NCBI GenBank assembly: GCA_949752745.1
Contig: OX457025.1
Location: forward strand, 94,259,304-94,323,303
Reading direction: 5' to 3'
Length of the DNA: 64,000 bases
Source: Protula sp. h YS-2021
Lineage: Eukaryota > Annelida > Polychaeta > Sabellida > Serpulidae
Part shown: positions 37,662-51,500 of the stretch, piece after piece
How positions within the stretch are numbered: the first letter of the stretch is position 1
Layout of the letters: each line of letters opens with the position of its first letter
The notes under the pieces: generated by a model
The model's database searches: none
Told to the model about the DNA's origin: nothing
What the model saw: only the letters and a program-made list of their open reading frames with translations
Made by a program: the position numbers and the translations under genes

Positions 37662-40600
37662 ATGGCTTCAAGACCAAAATCAGCTAATCAAATGGCAGAG
37701 TTCAAACAGGCTCAAGGGGTGAGTTACATAAGTCTATAACCATAAGCCAATTCACTTTCGGGCACTCCGAATAAACTGCGCAAAAATATTTGTTTTGACT
37801 GCAAACCAATTAGATAAAACTGGAAGAAATGATAGAGAGATTTTCCCTACATTTAAATTTCTTTGTACAATGTATACGAGTACGAGTATACGACTCGTAG
37901 TATTGTCCTACTTGTAGATGGCTGTTGCGTAGCTCCGAGTCAGCCCTGACTTGTATAACGTCATATATCCCACTGTTGGAGCTATGAAGCCTTCCACTGT
38001 TCGATTAATAGGGGTCAATTTCATATGTTCTGAGGCACGAATCCTGCATACCAGCCCCTGTTATTCAAACATTTACAGAATGTTCATGCCCAATATACCC
38101 TTCTTGTAAAACAGGCACAATTTTTAGTGAGATGTTTATCTTTTATTGTTCATAAAAGTGCAGAAAAGTTAGCTTCTACACCAACCTGTCAAATGTTTGT
38201 TTACATTCTGGCCTTTAAATGTCACGTGACTAAAGTCAAGTGACCAAAAATTTAAATAAGGGGGTTATAGTTCATTTGTAGAACATATGCTAAAATAATT
38301 GAAAGATGCAGTATTACGTATAAATTTATTTTGTACACCCACAGTATTTGACTTTTATTTTTTTACGTTCTTTTTGAAATATCAGTTTAAAAGTTTTTTG
38401 GTGGATAATTGCAAAAATTATTGTTACTTTTTCACGTAATACACTAGGCTCCTGTATACAAACAAATGTCAATTATTGTGGGAGATTCGTGGTTATTTCC
38501 GTATTATTATTTTTTTAAGAAAGCGTAACACAGAAGTTGTATATCATTACCGTTGTGCTTTGAGAGCCTTTGGCAAATGCCAATAAAGACTTGTAGGTCG
38601 TTGACTCTTGCACAAAGTAGCCGCAGAGGTGTCTCAAAGCGAGCGCAGTTGCGTTGCTTATCGTTATATGGCGAGGTTTGTGAAGCGGTGCGTGGAATCT
38701 TAGTAGCGTACCGCTGCTTGGAGCTAGCTCTTGCGGTCTGACCTAGGGAGCTAGAAAGGGTTCACTGGGACCGAATTTAGTACAGTCGAATTTATTGTTA
38801 CGCGCCGATTTGGGACCGGCGCCGTTTCGGGACCGATGCTGGTCCCAAAGTGGCCTGGCCGTTTTGAGTCGGCGAGGGGCCGTTTTGGGACCGTCCGAGT
38901 CATGAAATGGCACATGCGCCGTTTTGAGACGGCACATGTGCCATTTTAAAACTACAGTTCAGTTTTAAGAAGCAAACTAAAAGGGACATTTTACTTTTTC
39001 TTAACTTTTATTCAAATTATCAATTCCTTTAGGGGGGCTAAGGCTGTGTATACGTGAGCCTTGGGATCATGATTAGTGAGAGCAGACTTCGCATCGTACT
39101 CCGAAAATTTCCAATTTTAAAGCAAAGTACAACGGCATACGTGCCCCAAGTATTTGACATTTATTTGGGAGATTAGGTGATTAAGACTGATTTGCAGAAA
39201 GCAGCAGATTCAGCCGGTCTGGAGTAGAAACTGTCAGTAGATCAGGGGATGATTTGGGGATTAAGTAGGAGGCGCCGTTGTTGAGTCTGTTAGTCTTCAA
39301 TAAAGCAATCCGGAGTAAAAACTGACTATAGCGAGGTGCCGTTGTGGAGTCTGTTATTGTTCAATAAAGTATTGCAATTTCATTGTTTCCTTGTCTTTTA
39401 TTTTGCGAAAAATAAACAAGTAAATTATTTCTTTTATTCCACGATATGTCTTTGACGGCAAAATGGTAGGGTGTGGTGGCAAAGTGGTCGGTGGCAAAAC
39501 GACCTACACCGGAGTTATCTACATCAAATAATGTGTCCATACTAAGAGCTCGAAGTAGTTTATCCTCGGGGTTTTCAGGTTTTACTAAAATATCAACTAC
39601 TCCCAGGTCTGGAATTGTTACCAGTGTGTAGCCTTTCTAGACTTGACACGTTTGTCTGTTTCCTCATTCTTAAGTACTGTTACTATCCTGTCATATTTCT
39701 CACTACTGATAACTTTGGGGGCTTTTGAGTTTTCAAGTTCTTTTATTTTTTCGTCAAATTTTTCTTTAAAATTTATCGATTTTACCGCATCTTTACAGCT
39801 TATTGCAAGATTAACTCTGGGTAAGGTTTGCTTTCAATCGACATTAACCCTAATAACATCTGACGAAGAATTGTAATCTTTTAATTGCAATAACGTTTTA
39901 AATGAAGTAAATTTAAACCTGGTCCTAAAACGGCACCGGTGCAGTGATGTTAATAATGGTCCTAAAACGGCGATGGTGCCGAATCGCGGACGGTCGCAAA
40001 ACGGCGACGCCGTTTTGGGACCTCTGAATCCTGGAGTATGGTCCAAAATGGCACCGGCGCCGTTTTAAAACGGTCCCGGTCCTGAAACAGCCCTGAACAG
40101 TATTTTTAACAACCCTTTTCTTTAATTTTTAACCCTGTTTGCTTGAAGCCGAAATACAATATTCTTGCGCAGAAGCATAATCACACTTTGGGTGTTTCGA
40201 ATAAAATGCGCAAGAATATTGAATTTCGACTGCGATGGAACCGGATGAAAAAAAATGAAAGAAAGAAATGATAGACAAGTATAGAAGAAATATCGCAAAA
40301 AAACAGCTCATACGATATAATATGTTTTTATAAGCGAATTTGCACTTTGGCAAGTACTGAAACGTTTTTCGTTTCGACTGCAGTATGTTGGTTAAACATG
40401 TAACAAATGATGGAAAGAAAAGCTGAGAAAGTGAATAAAACGAGACTATGTTCGGAGCATATTTGCAAGGTAACTGAGTTACGGGAAACATCGCAGAGGA
40501 GTGACAAAAAATTCTCATTTATAAAAGGTTATGAGTGTACAATAAAAACAAAAATTCAGGAAATAAAAATAAAGCCACACACGTGTTCGTACTTAGATGC

Positions 40601-43600
40601 ACCCTCTTTCTGGCTCATACTGCCAGTGTTGCAGTATGCTGAAAAATTGTTAAAATAATCATAGTTTTACTAATTACTTGTCTCCCTGAGGTGAAGAGTG
40701 TGACCTGTTGATCGTAAACTGAACTCACGTGACGAAGTATAAAGTTTGATGTACATCAAAAGTGATAAAGTTTGATTTACATCAAAAGTGTCGCTTGCTT
40801 GATATCAAGTTCCAACACTTATACGTTCCCATTGGTTGCTCGTGCAGGCCACGGAGAGGATGACCACGGGTGGTGGAGCTCCCGTGGGGGACAAGCTTAA
40901 CACGATCACGGCGGGACCGCGTGGGCCCTTACTCATGCAGGATGTTGTCTTCCTGGATGAGATGTCGCGCTTTGACAGGGAGAGGATCCCCGAGAGGGTC
41001 GTCCACGCAAAGGGTTCAGGTGAGATAGAATTCACTGCCGGTAATGAGTGTATCCAAAATAAATTATAGGAGGCCCTTCTGAACGGAGATTCAGGTTGGA
41101 GTGGGGAGGGGGCAGAAGGAGAAATAAATAACATTAAGTCGACTAAATCCGGATTGCTGGTGTTCCCGTGCGGAAAATTTTTCACGTTTAGTATTAGTTT
41201 TTAGCGATTTTGGAATACTGTCCGATGAAGCAGGTAAATAACAGCCATGTACAAAGATTTATATGTGGACGTGAGCATACCGTTTTTTTTTCAGCTGCGC
41301 ATGGATACTTTGAAGTAACGCATGACATCACGCGCTTCACCAAGGCTAAGATATTCGAGCATATTGGAAAGAAGACTCCGATGTTCCTCCGATTTTCAAC
41401 TGTCGGTAAGACAGCTCATGTAAATCCCCCCCCCCCCCTCCCAAGTTAATTTTAACTTAGGGATGTGCTTGCAATAAAAAAAATTAGCCCAAATGTCACA
41501 AACTATTGCACAGCTCCAGAAAAATGCCCATAGAGCACTCCACATGTACGGCCGTTATAAGGCTGTATATGTTTTTTTTTACTGTCATGTATTGCTGCTG
41601 TCATGGAAGCCTTTTTTCGAATTGCAGGCGGTGAGAAGGGTTCGGCAGACACGGCTCGCGATCCTCGCGGCTTCGCCTGTAAGTTTTACACGGAGGACGG
41701 CAACTGGGACTTGGTGGGAAACAACACGCCTATTTTCTTCATCCGGGACCCGTTCCTGGTGAGATTTTGTCCTTCACTAGATGTAAACAAATATCTATCT
41801 TAGCTTTAAAACCATTTGGTTTTATTCTACTTTTTTACAGAAAAAAACGAAGTTTTACAGATAAGTTTTAACTGAAACATGTGGTTTTTTCTTTCTGCTC
41901 CACAGTTCCCGAGCTTCATTCACACACAGAAACGAAATCCAAAGACGAACCTAAAGGATGCGGACATGTTCTGGGACTTCATCAGCCTGCGTCCGGAGAC
42001 CACTCACCAGGTGTCGTTCCTGTTCTCCGACCGCGGCACACCCGACGGCTACCGGCACATGAACGGCTACGGGAGTCACACCTTCAAGCTTGTCAATGCT
42101 CGCGACGAGGCCGTTTATTGTAAATTCCACATGAAGGTTAGCTGCGTGTTTGGGACATGACAGGGAAGGGAGCAGGAGGGGATGGAGGTTGGGGGAGGGG
42201 GAGGGGGGAGAGGTGGTGGCGATGGCAGTGGGTAACATGCACTGGCTAGTGTTTCTCGGTAGCCTCGTGCGATACAACCAATCGTCATTTATAGCACAAT
42301 CGGTGGGTACAAGATTAACAAGAAACGGAAAATAGGTTATAAATTGCTCTGAGACTTTAAATTCCAGCAAGTGTTAACATAATCTTAGTGTGGTACTTTT
42401 GGTCAATCAAGTTATTTTTCAACGATGTTCGAACTGTTATTCTGCTAATACAGTATGTTAAAATGCTGAGATGCATATTCTGATTTTTTATCCCCCGCCG
42501 CACTACCGTGGACGGGGGATATAGACACGCGTCGTGTCTGTCTGTGCGTCCGCAACCCTGATGTGCCCCTTTTTGTCCGGGTCACTTTGTGAACTTGCCT
42601 TGGTCGCACAGCTTTGAAACTTCGCACAGTGAAAGAATATATATTGTACAGATATGCAGCTCTTGGTTTGAGTTTAATCGACCAAAAATTGCCAGAATTA
42701 TGGCCCTCTGAACTTAGTGAATTATTTTGCCATTCTGAGTCTTGCTGGGTTATTTGATCAGGGCAGAAACAAATTTATCTGTGTATATCGGCAAGGTTTC
42801 ACTGAATTTCGACAGTTCGAACACAGTACTGCTCGGCGGGGGATGAAGGTGGGGGGGGGGGGGGGGCGGTATCATATGCAACCCACGATTGTCTTGTTCG
42901 TTTTGTAGTAGTCAGATCATATGTTGAATTTTGTGTTAATAAAATTTTGAGGTTTCAAAAAAAAAAATGACGTAATAACGAAAACATGATGAAGTTGCGG
43001 GGGAGAAGTTTGATGTGTGAAAAAATATTTAAAAAGTGGAGCAAAAAAACAAAAAAGTTTCGGAGCTGTATTAGTATTATTTAGCGCCAGCTAGTTGTGT
43101 GGATAATTCAGGAGTCAATTCTCGTTCTGTTAGGTAGTTGGCTTTGTGTGAAACGTGTGCTATTCTCTTCTTTTTTTTCATTTTTTTAGACTGATCAAGG
43201 AATCAAGTGCCTTCTGCCGGAGGAGGCGGGACGTCTGGAGGGAGCCGATCCAGATTATGCCCAGAGGGATCTCTTCAACGCCATCGAGAACGGCAACTTC
43301 CCATCCTGGAGTATGTACATCCAGGTGATGACGTATGACGAGGCGGAGAAGTGGCAATTCAATCCTTTTGATCTAACTAAGGTGTGTTTTGAAATCAGTG
43401 TTGATTCCTTGGTGTGTGTTAAAGATCCGAAAAATGGTAGTCATGGATTAACTGTGAATGAGAATTTGCACAGCTGCGAAGCTTGAAATCTTTACACAGT
43501 TAGTGAACTTTGTATACTTTAAAATACAGATATGTACTGTGTAACTAGGATACTGTCTTTGTTACCTTGACTACCAGTAGTGTTACTGTACTGTCTTGCA

Positions 43601-46600
43601 AGGTCTGGCCTCATGCTGACTACCCACTGATACCCGTGGGGCGCTTTACGCTCAACCGCAACCCGAAGAACTACCACGCCGAAGTGGAGCAGTCGGCCTT
43701 CTCGCCCTCCAACTTCGTGCCAGGTACCGCGCTAAATCGTACCGCACACAGCTAATAGTATGTGAGCAAGTGTTAACATTAACAAAAATGTCTTCTTTGA
43801 ATTATATGCTTAATTGAATGAAGGTCATGCTTGGAAGGTTGTGGCCTTGAACCTGTTTTATTGGATGAGGAATATGGGCCTTGTGTTGTAGAAGGCAGCG
43901 ATGTCGAAATGTAAATTTAATTAGAACAGGAGAGTGTTGTTTATTTGTGAAGGGATTGAAGCGAGCCCGGATAAGATGCTTCAGGGGCGTCTCTTCTCGT
44001 ACCACGACACGCACCTGCACCGCCTCGGCTCCAACTACCTACAGATCCCCGTCAACTGCCCGTACGCGACGCGCGTCAAGAACTACCAGCGCGACGGCTT
44101 CATGTGCGTCGATGGCAACCAGGGTACGTGTGTAGCAAGCGGGGTACGTGTATGGCTATCGGTGTACGTGTGTGACAACCAGGGTACATGTGTAGCTACC
44201 AGGGTATGTGTGTGACTACCAGGGTACGTGTATGGCCACCGGGGTACACGAGTTGTGACCCGTGTGTGTGTGCCAGGCATGGTACACGATTGCCAACCAG
44301 GGTATAAGTGTAACAACCAGGTTACGCCAGTAGAAGTATGGCTGAATGTGTGGTAACCAGGGTGCATGCCCAGTAACTAGGGCACATGTGTTCTTCAGCC
44401 AGGGTTTGTACGAAGTAACCAAGGCACATGTATGGCAACTAGATTTTCTTTGGCTTCTGGAGAAGTGTTTCGTGTTTCGGTGCGTAAGATATGTTGCTTG
44501 TATTTTTGCGTTTCCGTAAATTGTAAGTCAACTGATGAGTGATTTTTTTAAATGCTCGAGAAAATTGCAAACTGTTCCGTATAACAGACTATGTTATAAT
44601 ATTAAAAAAATTCGAGTTGTAAAAGGGTCTTCAATGTAATCAGTTGTGTTTGGACAGAGGGCGCGCCAAACTACTACCCGAATAGCTTCAGTGGACCAGT
44701 GGACAGCAAGAAGTATGTGGAGCACAGGGAGGCGTGTCCCGTTGGTGACATCACCAGGTAACGCCAGTGACGTAGCTCTCGATCAGAGGTAGAAGGTGTG
44801 TAGTTTGTGTATGCGTGTGTGTGTTGGGGGGGGGGGAGCGGGGGTTGGCCCAGCAGCTTTCAATCAAAGGCAGAACGTGTGGAGTTTGTGTTGGGGTAGG
44901 GGGGGGGGAGGTGGGAGGAGGAGGGGCAGTGGGGAGTGGGCTTCAGTGCAGGGGATTTGGTATATTGGCAGAAATAGTGTCCTGTCAGCGATAGGTAATT
45001 CTCGTACTGGTGCTGCTCTCAAGCATCTATTTTGTGGGTTCATGCAGACGAGTGCAATTTCGTCATGGCAACGACAACCATGGCGCTATGTATGGTCGAA
45101 AGTAACAAAGCCAAAAAAAGCAGAACCACGAAGCAAATGCCATGTGCTATAATCACATACATAAGCGAATCTCGCGTTTCCACGTGGGCAGGTGGAATTC
45201 GGCTGACGAGGATAACTTCACACAGCCCGGTATCTTCTGGAGCAAGGTTCTGAACGAGGCAGAAAGAACACGACTTGCAAAGAACATCGCCGGTCACGTG
45301 GTCAACGCACAGGCGTTCATCCAGAAGAGAGCCGTAAGATGTCATTCTAGAATCTCTTACTGTAATGAAAAAGATACGTAGAGATTTTATGAGAAGGGTA
45401 CATCATTCTCACTCTCCCCTTTGGTGATAATTCAATCAGCGCAACTTTAAACCAGTAAAAAAAAATGGCGAACTGATACACACAAAAACAACGCTACTGC
45501 TCTAATATTTTGGGGTGTCAGAATATTGTCAACAGTCTTCCGTAAATGCTATATGGTAGTTTTGTCCAGAATTATGTCTTAAGGCATAGCCTGCTGCCCA
45601 CCGAATGTTGTTATGAGACATTTGCTGTGAAGAGCTGGCGTGTCCAGACGATGACAACTGTCGATATATATATTTATTTTTGTTTCGCAGATTGGAAACT
45701 TTGCCAAAGCGCATTCGGAGTACGGGCGTCGTATCCAGGAGGAGGTTGACCGAATCAACAAGAGCAGAAAAGCTGCGGTATGATCAATATCTTTTACTTT
45801 TAATAGATCATTACACCGGATGTTAAGAGCTCTTGAATAAGCAATATGAATTAACTGGCAATTTAAATTCGTTGAGTTTCCACGGTTACCACGCTACGTG
45901 TGTTAACTGGATTTTTTTAGTGTAGGGAGACCTCCAAGATATGGTATTTAATTAGCCTTATCCCAACTGTTACTTTTCGAAACCTTCAGCAAAACACGTC
46001 ATAACGTAGTGTCACATGAGTTAGGTTTGACACATTTTTATTTCACACTTTACACTGACTGTGATAATCCGACGTTAAGTTTATTTACTCTTCATAGAAG
46101 TTTGAAGAAATCCCAACAGATCTCATCCAAAAAACAAACAAACAAAAAAAAAAAAACAAAAAAGAAAAAAACAAAAAAACAGGCCCAGGCACATTCTTTT
46201 TTGTTGTTTAAAACACGGAGTGAGACCTGTTTGCTGTTTTGTAGAAAACTGCAGCTTAGGCGCTTACAGCTGGATGTAAGAATTTTGTTCACTGTTTTCA
46301 AACCAAAGTTAGATGTAATTAGCCCCTGACCTCTTGATGCATGTGCACATCTTTGTACGCAATGACTATGCTATATGTTCCTTTGTTGGAAAAATAGCCA
46401 AACGTGAAAGTTGCTATCTGGAAATTTGCGGATTAGTCCAGCAATGATGGTGTTGGTCTTGTGCTTTATGTATGTGTTTTATGAGACTTGTTCTCACAAA
46501 GTCACAGTTGAAGATCTTAAAATAGCTGCGTAGTGCAGCTTTATGACGTAGGTAGTGAGGAATATTAATGGGAAATGTACACGCGGTCCTCTTTTTCCCA

Positions 46601-48572
46601 GCACCTTGAAAGTTCAGCATCAACACCCCGAGTTTGGCATTGATCATACAACAACTGTATAAGAATTGTGTTGAACTGAAATTCAGTGATAATAAATGTT
46701 ACATACTGAGATGAGAAAGTATAAGAAAAAATTGTGGTCATAGTGAGGTGAAATTGTGGTCATTGTGTGGTCATAAGGAAGGCGAAACGTACACAAGGCA
46801 ATACCACACTGTTGTCCGATCAGATCTGCTAATGTCCTTGGACAGACCTAGTAAGTGGTAGTGAAGCTCTCCCCAGTTCTAGCACACGAGGACGTATCAG
46901 GTCAGCACCGCTGTTACCTTTCGTATTCTGAATAGAACTGTGATATCTAATAACAAGCAACCGTTGCTACAGTTGTGGGAAATAAGTATTTTATATCAGG
47001 GCCACTGTCTCTCAACTTGTAGCGTTTATTTAGCCTGCAGTACTTTCGCTGGGAGGTCAAGCACAAATAATTCAGTCATAATTTTAAATGAATGCCATCG
47101 ATAAGCTTTAATAATTTGCAATGAAGGATATACCAGACCCGAGCAATTCTATGTAAAACAGATGGCCATTAATTCACTGTTATATTCCATATATAAATGT
47201 AAATGCCACACTTTTCAAATTGAAGCTCGATTTTTTATACATTCCGTAGTGCTGTACATTACCGCGTAACTAGGCAGCTCACACAATTAACCCTTTGATC
47301 GACTATCGATTGTCTTAACAAATCACACGGATGGTATAAGGTGCGTTTGAAATTTTCGAACTATTCTAAAATTCGAAACATTTCAATACCTGTATGCTTT
47401 AAACAATGTATCGTCTTTTCAACGCGCTCTAGTTCACTAAAACCTCCTCAAGACTGGCCCTGTGTTCGGTGATATACTCGAGATACTTCAAAAGTACTTA
47501 TGCTTAATCATGATACGCAAACAGCGACTGGAAAAAAAGTAAGAATACAGCTGGTATAGTTCTGTGTAATTAGTATTTCGATATTACTTATTAGCGACTT
47601 GACATGTGAAAAAATCAAATTCCAAACAAGGGAAGTTGATCGAAGCCGCCCCATAGCGAAAGCAAAGGGGCAATCTTAAATATAGGAGAAGAGCAAACAC
47701 AGGGGAATGACAACAAAGTGAGCAGTACACGTTGAGTGGTATTATGGAAGTCACGGCGTGGGATCGGGGGGTGGGTGGGTGCGGAGGGGGATCTGAGCTG
47801 TACACGTTAAGTGGTATTGTGGAAGTCGGTTGAAGGAATTGGGGGGGAGGGGGGTAGAGGGATGTCCGACATACGAGTATAGACCATAGTGTACAACTAA
47901 GAATGCATATTAACACTTCGAGTACCGTGTGCACTGATAACATGCCATGCGGTACTGCGTCGTTTCTCAGTAATTGATGACTTGAAGTAAACCTGTTCAC
48001 GACGACATCGAGTCATGATGAATATGTGTTTGTTAAAAGACATCAACTGTTTTTAGACAGATTTAGGCCACGGGTATTTCGCCGGTTTTCGGAAAAGGCA
48101 GGGGAGGGAGGGGGTGTTCAGAGGTCGGGGGGGGGAGGGGGAGGGTGGAGGATAGAGAATTCTCTGGCTACAGTAATAGTTGTTGAATGTAAACTTTTGA
48201 TGTTAGTCAAAATCGGTTAATAACATAACGGTTAATGGCAAAATCGGGTGAATTGCCTGGAGTTTAGAAATCAATTACTATTCTTTTTGCATTTAATATA
48301 CGCCGGATGATGCCATAAATAAGTCATACGCATAACCGTTTAAAAATGGGTATCCAGACAACAAGTTTTGGCGATGCAGCGAGTCCCGATACAGTATGAT
48401 ACAACACACGTACTGACTCGGCGGGTAACGACGCAAAGTAAATGATTCACTGTACGGCAACGTGCAAATCGAACTGCATACAGGCGGTGTTAAAGTGCTG
48501 AAAATTGCATTTTATAAATGAATGTTTTTGTTTCTTTTTGTACAGCCTGCAGCCCAGCAAGCAAGTCTGTAA
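37662..48572 (+). CDS. CAT: Catalase, complete gene with 12 coding exons
   Basis: Haem enzyme that splits hydrogen peroxide. Exons: 37662-37718, 40848-41019, 41295-41405, 41628-41758, 41906-42136, 43190-43381, 43603-43723, 43953-44123, 44658-44757, 45192-45333, 45691-45777, 48546-48572. Every join keeps frame with GT-AG borders; the sum is 1542 nt, 513 aa, a usual catalase length. Visible landmarks are [13 protein letters not shown] with the active-site His at about 72, [12 protein letters not shown] with the active-site Asn, [12 protein letters not shown], and [14 protein letters not shown] with the proximal haem-ligand Tyr. The last exon adds PAAQQASL, ending ASL, a weak peroxisomal signal in place of KANL or SKL types. 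ATG 37632 is an in-frame alternative start. Intron 1 (3.1 kb) carries a transposon-like repeat. AATAAA at 49163 could end the mRNA. Confidence 0.93.
38757..40096. mobile_element. Repeat pair built on GCCGTTTTGGGACC, inverted, within catalase intron 1
   Basis: Left block 38757-38950 and right block 39915-40096 hold many copies of GGCGCCGTTTTGGGACC-like words in opposite orientations, about 1 kb apart. This looks like a non-autonomous DNA transposon with long, internally repetitive termini. I found no transposase and no certain duplication at the edges. Confidence 0.55.
42490..42680. repeat. Interspersed repeat fragment in catalase intron
   Basis: Contains CCGTGGACGGGGGATATAGAC, GTCTGTCTGTGCGTCCG and TTTTTGTCCGGGTCACTTTG. 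A related piece with TTTTTTGTCCGGGCGATAT and TCTTCACAAAACCTGTATA lies at about 60890-61060. Probably the same dispersed family or relatives. Confidence 0.45.
44117..44450. repeat. Minisatellite made of splice-donor-like units in a catalase intron
   Basis: About 15 imperfect units of roughly 18-20 bp around CAACCAGGGTACGTGTGTGG. The first unit is the end of exon 8 itself (AACCAG|G then GTACGT), so the array copies the exon-intron border. Frames across it in both directions are repeat translations. Confidence 0.8.
45778..48545 (+). other. Last catalase intron, no other gene seen
   Basis: About 2.8 kb with A-rich tract (46130-46185) and G-rich stretches (47765-47860, 48095-48150). No convincing coding or repeat structure. 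Confidence 0.5.
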
Positions 48573-49162
48573 GATGACGGCTGGAGTGGAGCACACTGTG
48601 ACGAAAATTACTGTGAAAAAAAAGAAAAAAAAAAACGAAACAATCGACAGAGCGGACATTATATGTACCATTCTAATAGACCAATATATTCTTTGATACT
48701 TACTGCGCATGCGTGGCGTTTTGGCGAAAACGACGCAGAAAAATTGACAAGAAATTTAAACACCATGCATTGTATTTGCGCATGTGTGTGTTTTTACCAC
48801 TCGAATTCATAAAACAATGGCTTTTATTGTGGAAATTTTTGGCAACATATTGTGTGGATGGTTTTTTGGGGGGTATTATTTTGTCACACGTTATTCCTTG
48901 CGATGATGCATTTGGTCTAAGTGTGCACAAAAAATATTGAGATATAAATAGAACGAATATATAAATTCAACGAATATATCAATGGTAAAAATTGTACAAA
49001 AAATGGCCTAACTGTGAATAATGCTGTAGCTCTTGTGAAATTACTTAAAACAGCAAATGAATTGGAGCCCATTTTAAAACAAAGGTGTGATAAATATTGA
49101 TTAAGTTTCTATTTGGTTTCAGAGGATTTCACCTCGTGGGTTGCATAAATATGTTATTAGTA

Positions 49163-49168
49163 AATAAA
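49163..49168 (+). terminator. Possible catalase poly(A) signal
   Basis: AATAAA about 590 nt after the catalase stop. It is the first canonical hexamer on plus after the last exon that I noticed. Confidence 0.4.
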
Positions 49169-49636
49169 ACATAACTTTACGGACAGTTTGTACATGGCCA
49201 AATTTGATCCATTTTTAAGTTCTTGCTTATGATAGAATGTGGTCAGGACAAATGACAGATAAACGTTGTCGCATTTGGTCGAGACACCCGCAGTGGTGAT
49301 GTGACGAAAAAAGATAATTGTGATAGCTCTCCTTAGATAGTTTGAGCTAAACAAGATTTTCATTGTACAGTGACACTTCAGTGCAAATGAAAGCCTTGTT
49401 TAGAACATCTGAGCACGTGAAAAATGCGTATTTTCAGGCCTCGGCTTTATATGTAACACTTTTTAACCTCAAGGGCCACTTAAAGGTTCAGGCGACATCT
49501 GGTTAGATGCACGAATTATACCAGGGGTTAGATGTCTCCCATCTGCCAAAGGTTGGACAGTGCGTGAAATCAGATAGCGTCTGCATCTTAAATGTCATTG
49601 TAGAAACCCTTGTTGATGCGGGCATTGAATTCGATA

Positions 49637-49794
49637 CAGTGTAGTCTCGTTATAACGACACGGCTGGCACCGAGAAATTGTGTCGCTTTATCCGATATGT
49701 CGTTATTAACCGATACAACGAAGAGCTGCGACCACGAAATTATATCATGACCAGCGTCCGGTCGTTATGGCGTCGTTATGAAGAGGTTCTACTG
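49637..49794. mobile_element. Short pogo/Tigger-like MITE, 158 bp
   Basis: Termini CAGTGTAGTCTCGTTATAACGAC and, inverted, CAGTAGAACCTCTTCATAACGAC, with a TA just before the left end. CAG...CTG ends with TA target sites are typical of the pogo group of Tc1/mariner. Confidence 0.65.
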
Positions 49795-50590
49795 TGGTTT
49801 TAAGAATTTATTTCAAACAGCTTGAGTGGCACGGAATTGTTTGGGGGACGAGTTGATAAATTCATTAGCGCTTCTTGAATTCTCTGTAACACCACCAGCG
49901 ATATGATTAAATCCTGTTCGCCGAATACCGCCAAGCAATAGTACTAAAAAAAAGGTAAGCTAATGATCTAAACCGGTCTCAAGTTGGTTATTCAGTGGGC
50001 GATGAGTGCCCTTGAGTGTTACGTAAAAACAGCATGGTTTTGTTGTGACGGGAGTACGGCTGACCTGGGCACGGCCCCACACTGAAAACGTTGATATTTT
50101 TTATTTAGTTATTGATTTGATATTTTTTGTCTCGTTATCACATGTTGGTAACGAACTTTCATCTTTTTAATCGATGATCTTTGTCAAACCATTGCGAACT
50201 GTAACCAGTTTGTAACCTCGTATGTTTTTGAAAAAAAAATGCCAAACTACTTCATATTTATAGGAGGCGATAATCATTCGTTAAAAAATCGTTGATTGCT
50301 GGTCAATTTGGGGCTAATACGGAGTAACACGGTAACACACATAAATTTTGTGCATTGCTTAATTTACTAATGAATATTTGTTTTGTATAAAGTGACTTAA
50401 TCAACCTGTGGTATTGTGTTTCATTTCATACTCCAGAATATATTCATGGTATCAGTATGTGAGAGAAGCAACTTGTCAACACAACTGGTTCACAAACTAT
50501 TCATAAATAGGTCACCCATTTAAAAGCGAGTGTGCCAGTTACCAGTAAAGTGTGCCGATCTACGGGAAGTTATCGGTGAGGAATGGAGGG

Positions 50591-50818
50591 CTGGACTGAT
50601 AGTGTCAAGGTCGCGGGGTCAAGTTCGACCCGCGGCGGAGGGTCGTTGTTGGTGAGGGATGGAGAGCTGGACTGATAGTGTCAAGGTCGCGGGGTCAAGT
50701 TCGACCCGCGGCGGATGGAAGTTGTTGGTGAGGGCTGGAGAGCTGGACTGGTAGTGCCAAGGTCGCGGGGTCAAGGCAGACCCGCGGCGGATGCTGAGAG
50801 ATTTCACGTGCGCTTAAA
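50591..50818. repeat. 76-bp tandem repeat, three copies, with GGGTC...GACCC dyad
   Basis: Units start at CTGGACTG at 50591, 50667 and 50743, period exactly 76. Each holds AAGGTCGCGGGGTCAAG then TTCGACCCGCGGCGG, a strong hairpin with a B-box-like GTTCGACCC. The third copy has lost part of the dyad (AAGGCAGACCC). A tRNA-derived origin is possible but unproven. Confidence 0.8.
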
Positions 50819-51500
50819 CACCGACTTAGGAATCCAGGAACTACCGCCCATTGCCAGTCCAAAACCTCGTTTAAAATAAGTTTCTTAACCCATTTTTTTA
50901 AAAGAAAAAAAAAAAAAGAAAAGAAAAAAACTCGTTAAAGCCTCCAGAATTTCAAGCGTATTTTGGAGGACCTGTAACGGGGAATTGAACACTAACAATA
51001 TTCGTGTGTGGAGATGAATTCAGAAAAGCTATAGACTACAGAGTCATCAAGATTATAGAATATACAAACCAAATACCTTTTGCTTAAATAATATATAAAT
51101 AATATTTATAAACGGGAAGCACATTTATAACAAGATGATTCCACCTGTTTATAACTAAAAATATTCGCACACAAGAAGTTTAGATTTATATTTCAACAAG
51201 AAGTTTTTATTTTTGTAAAGACAGTTCAAGTAAAGGCGAAGAAAAAGGCAAATGTTTAGATGTACGTATTTCAAGAGGCGACAGATTTTTTAAACAAACT
51301 TTGTACGTTTAAGTTTTTAAGTGGGCTACCACTTTCTGAAATACTTGACACACTTGTTTTACTCAACCCGCCGATTTTTAAATTGTTGCAGAAGTTGATA
51401 GTTGATTTATTTAATTTTATTTTCATTTTTACAAAGTTGTGTTTTCTAAGATTCCCTGTTTTAATTATTTACCCTACTGTGTACTACGGTAACAGGAATA

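Noticed and set aside
44083..44422. Minus-strand frames with repeated PWLPHTYP-like words
   Set aside because: Translations of the catalase intron minisatellite.
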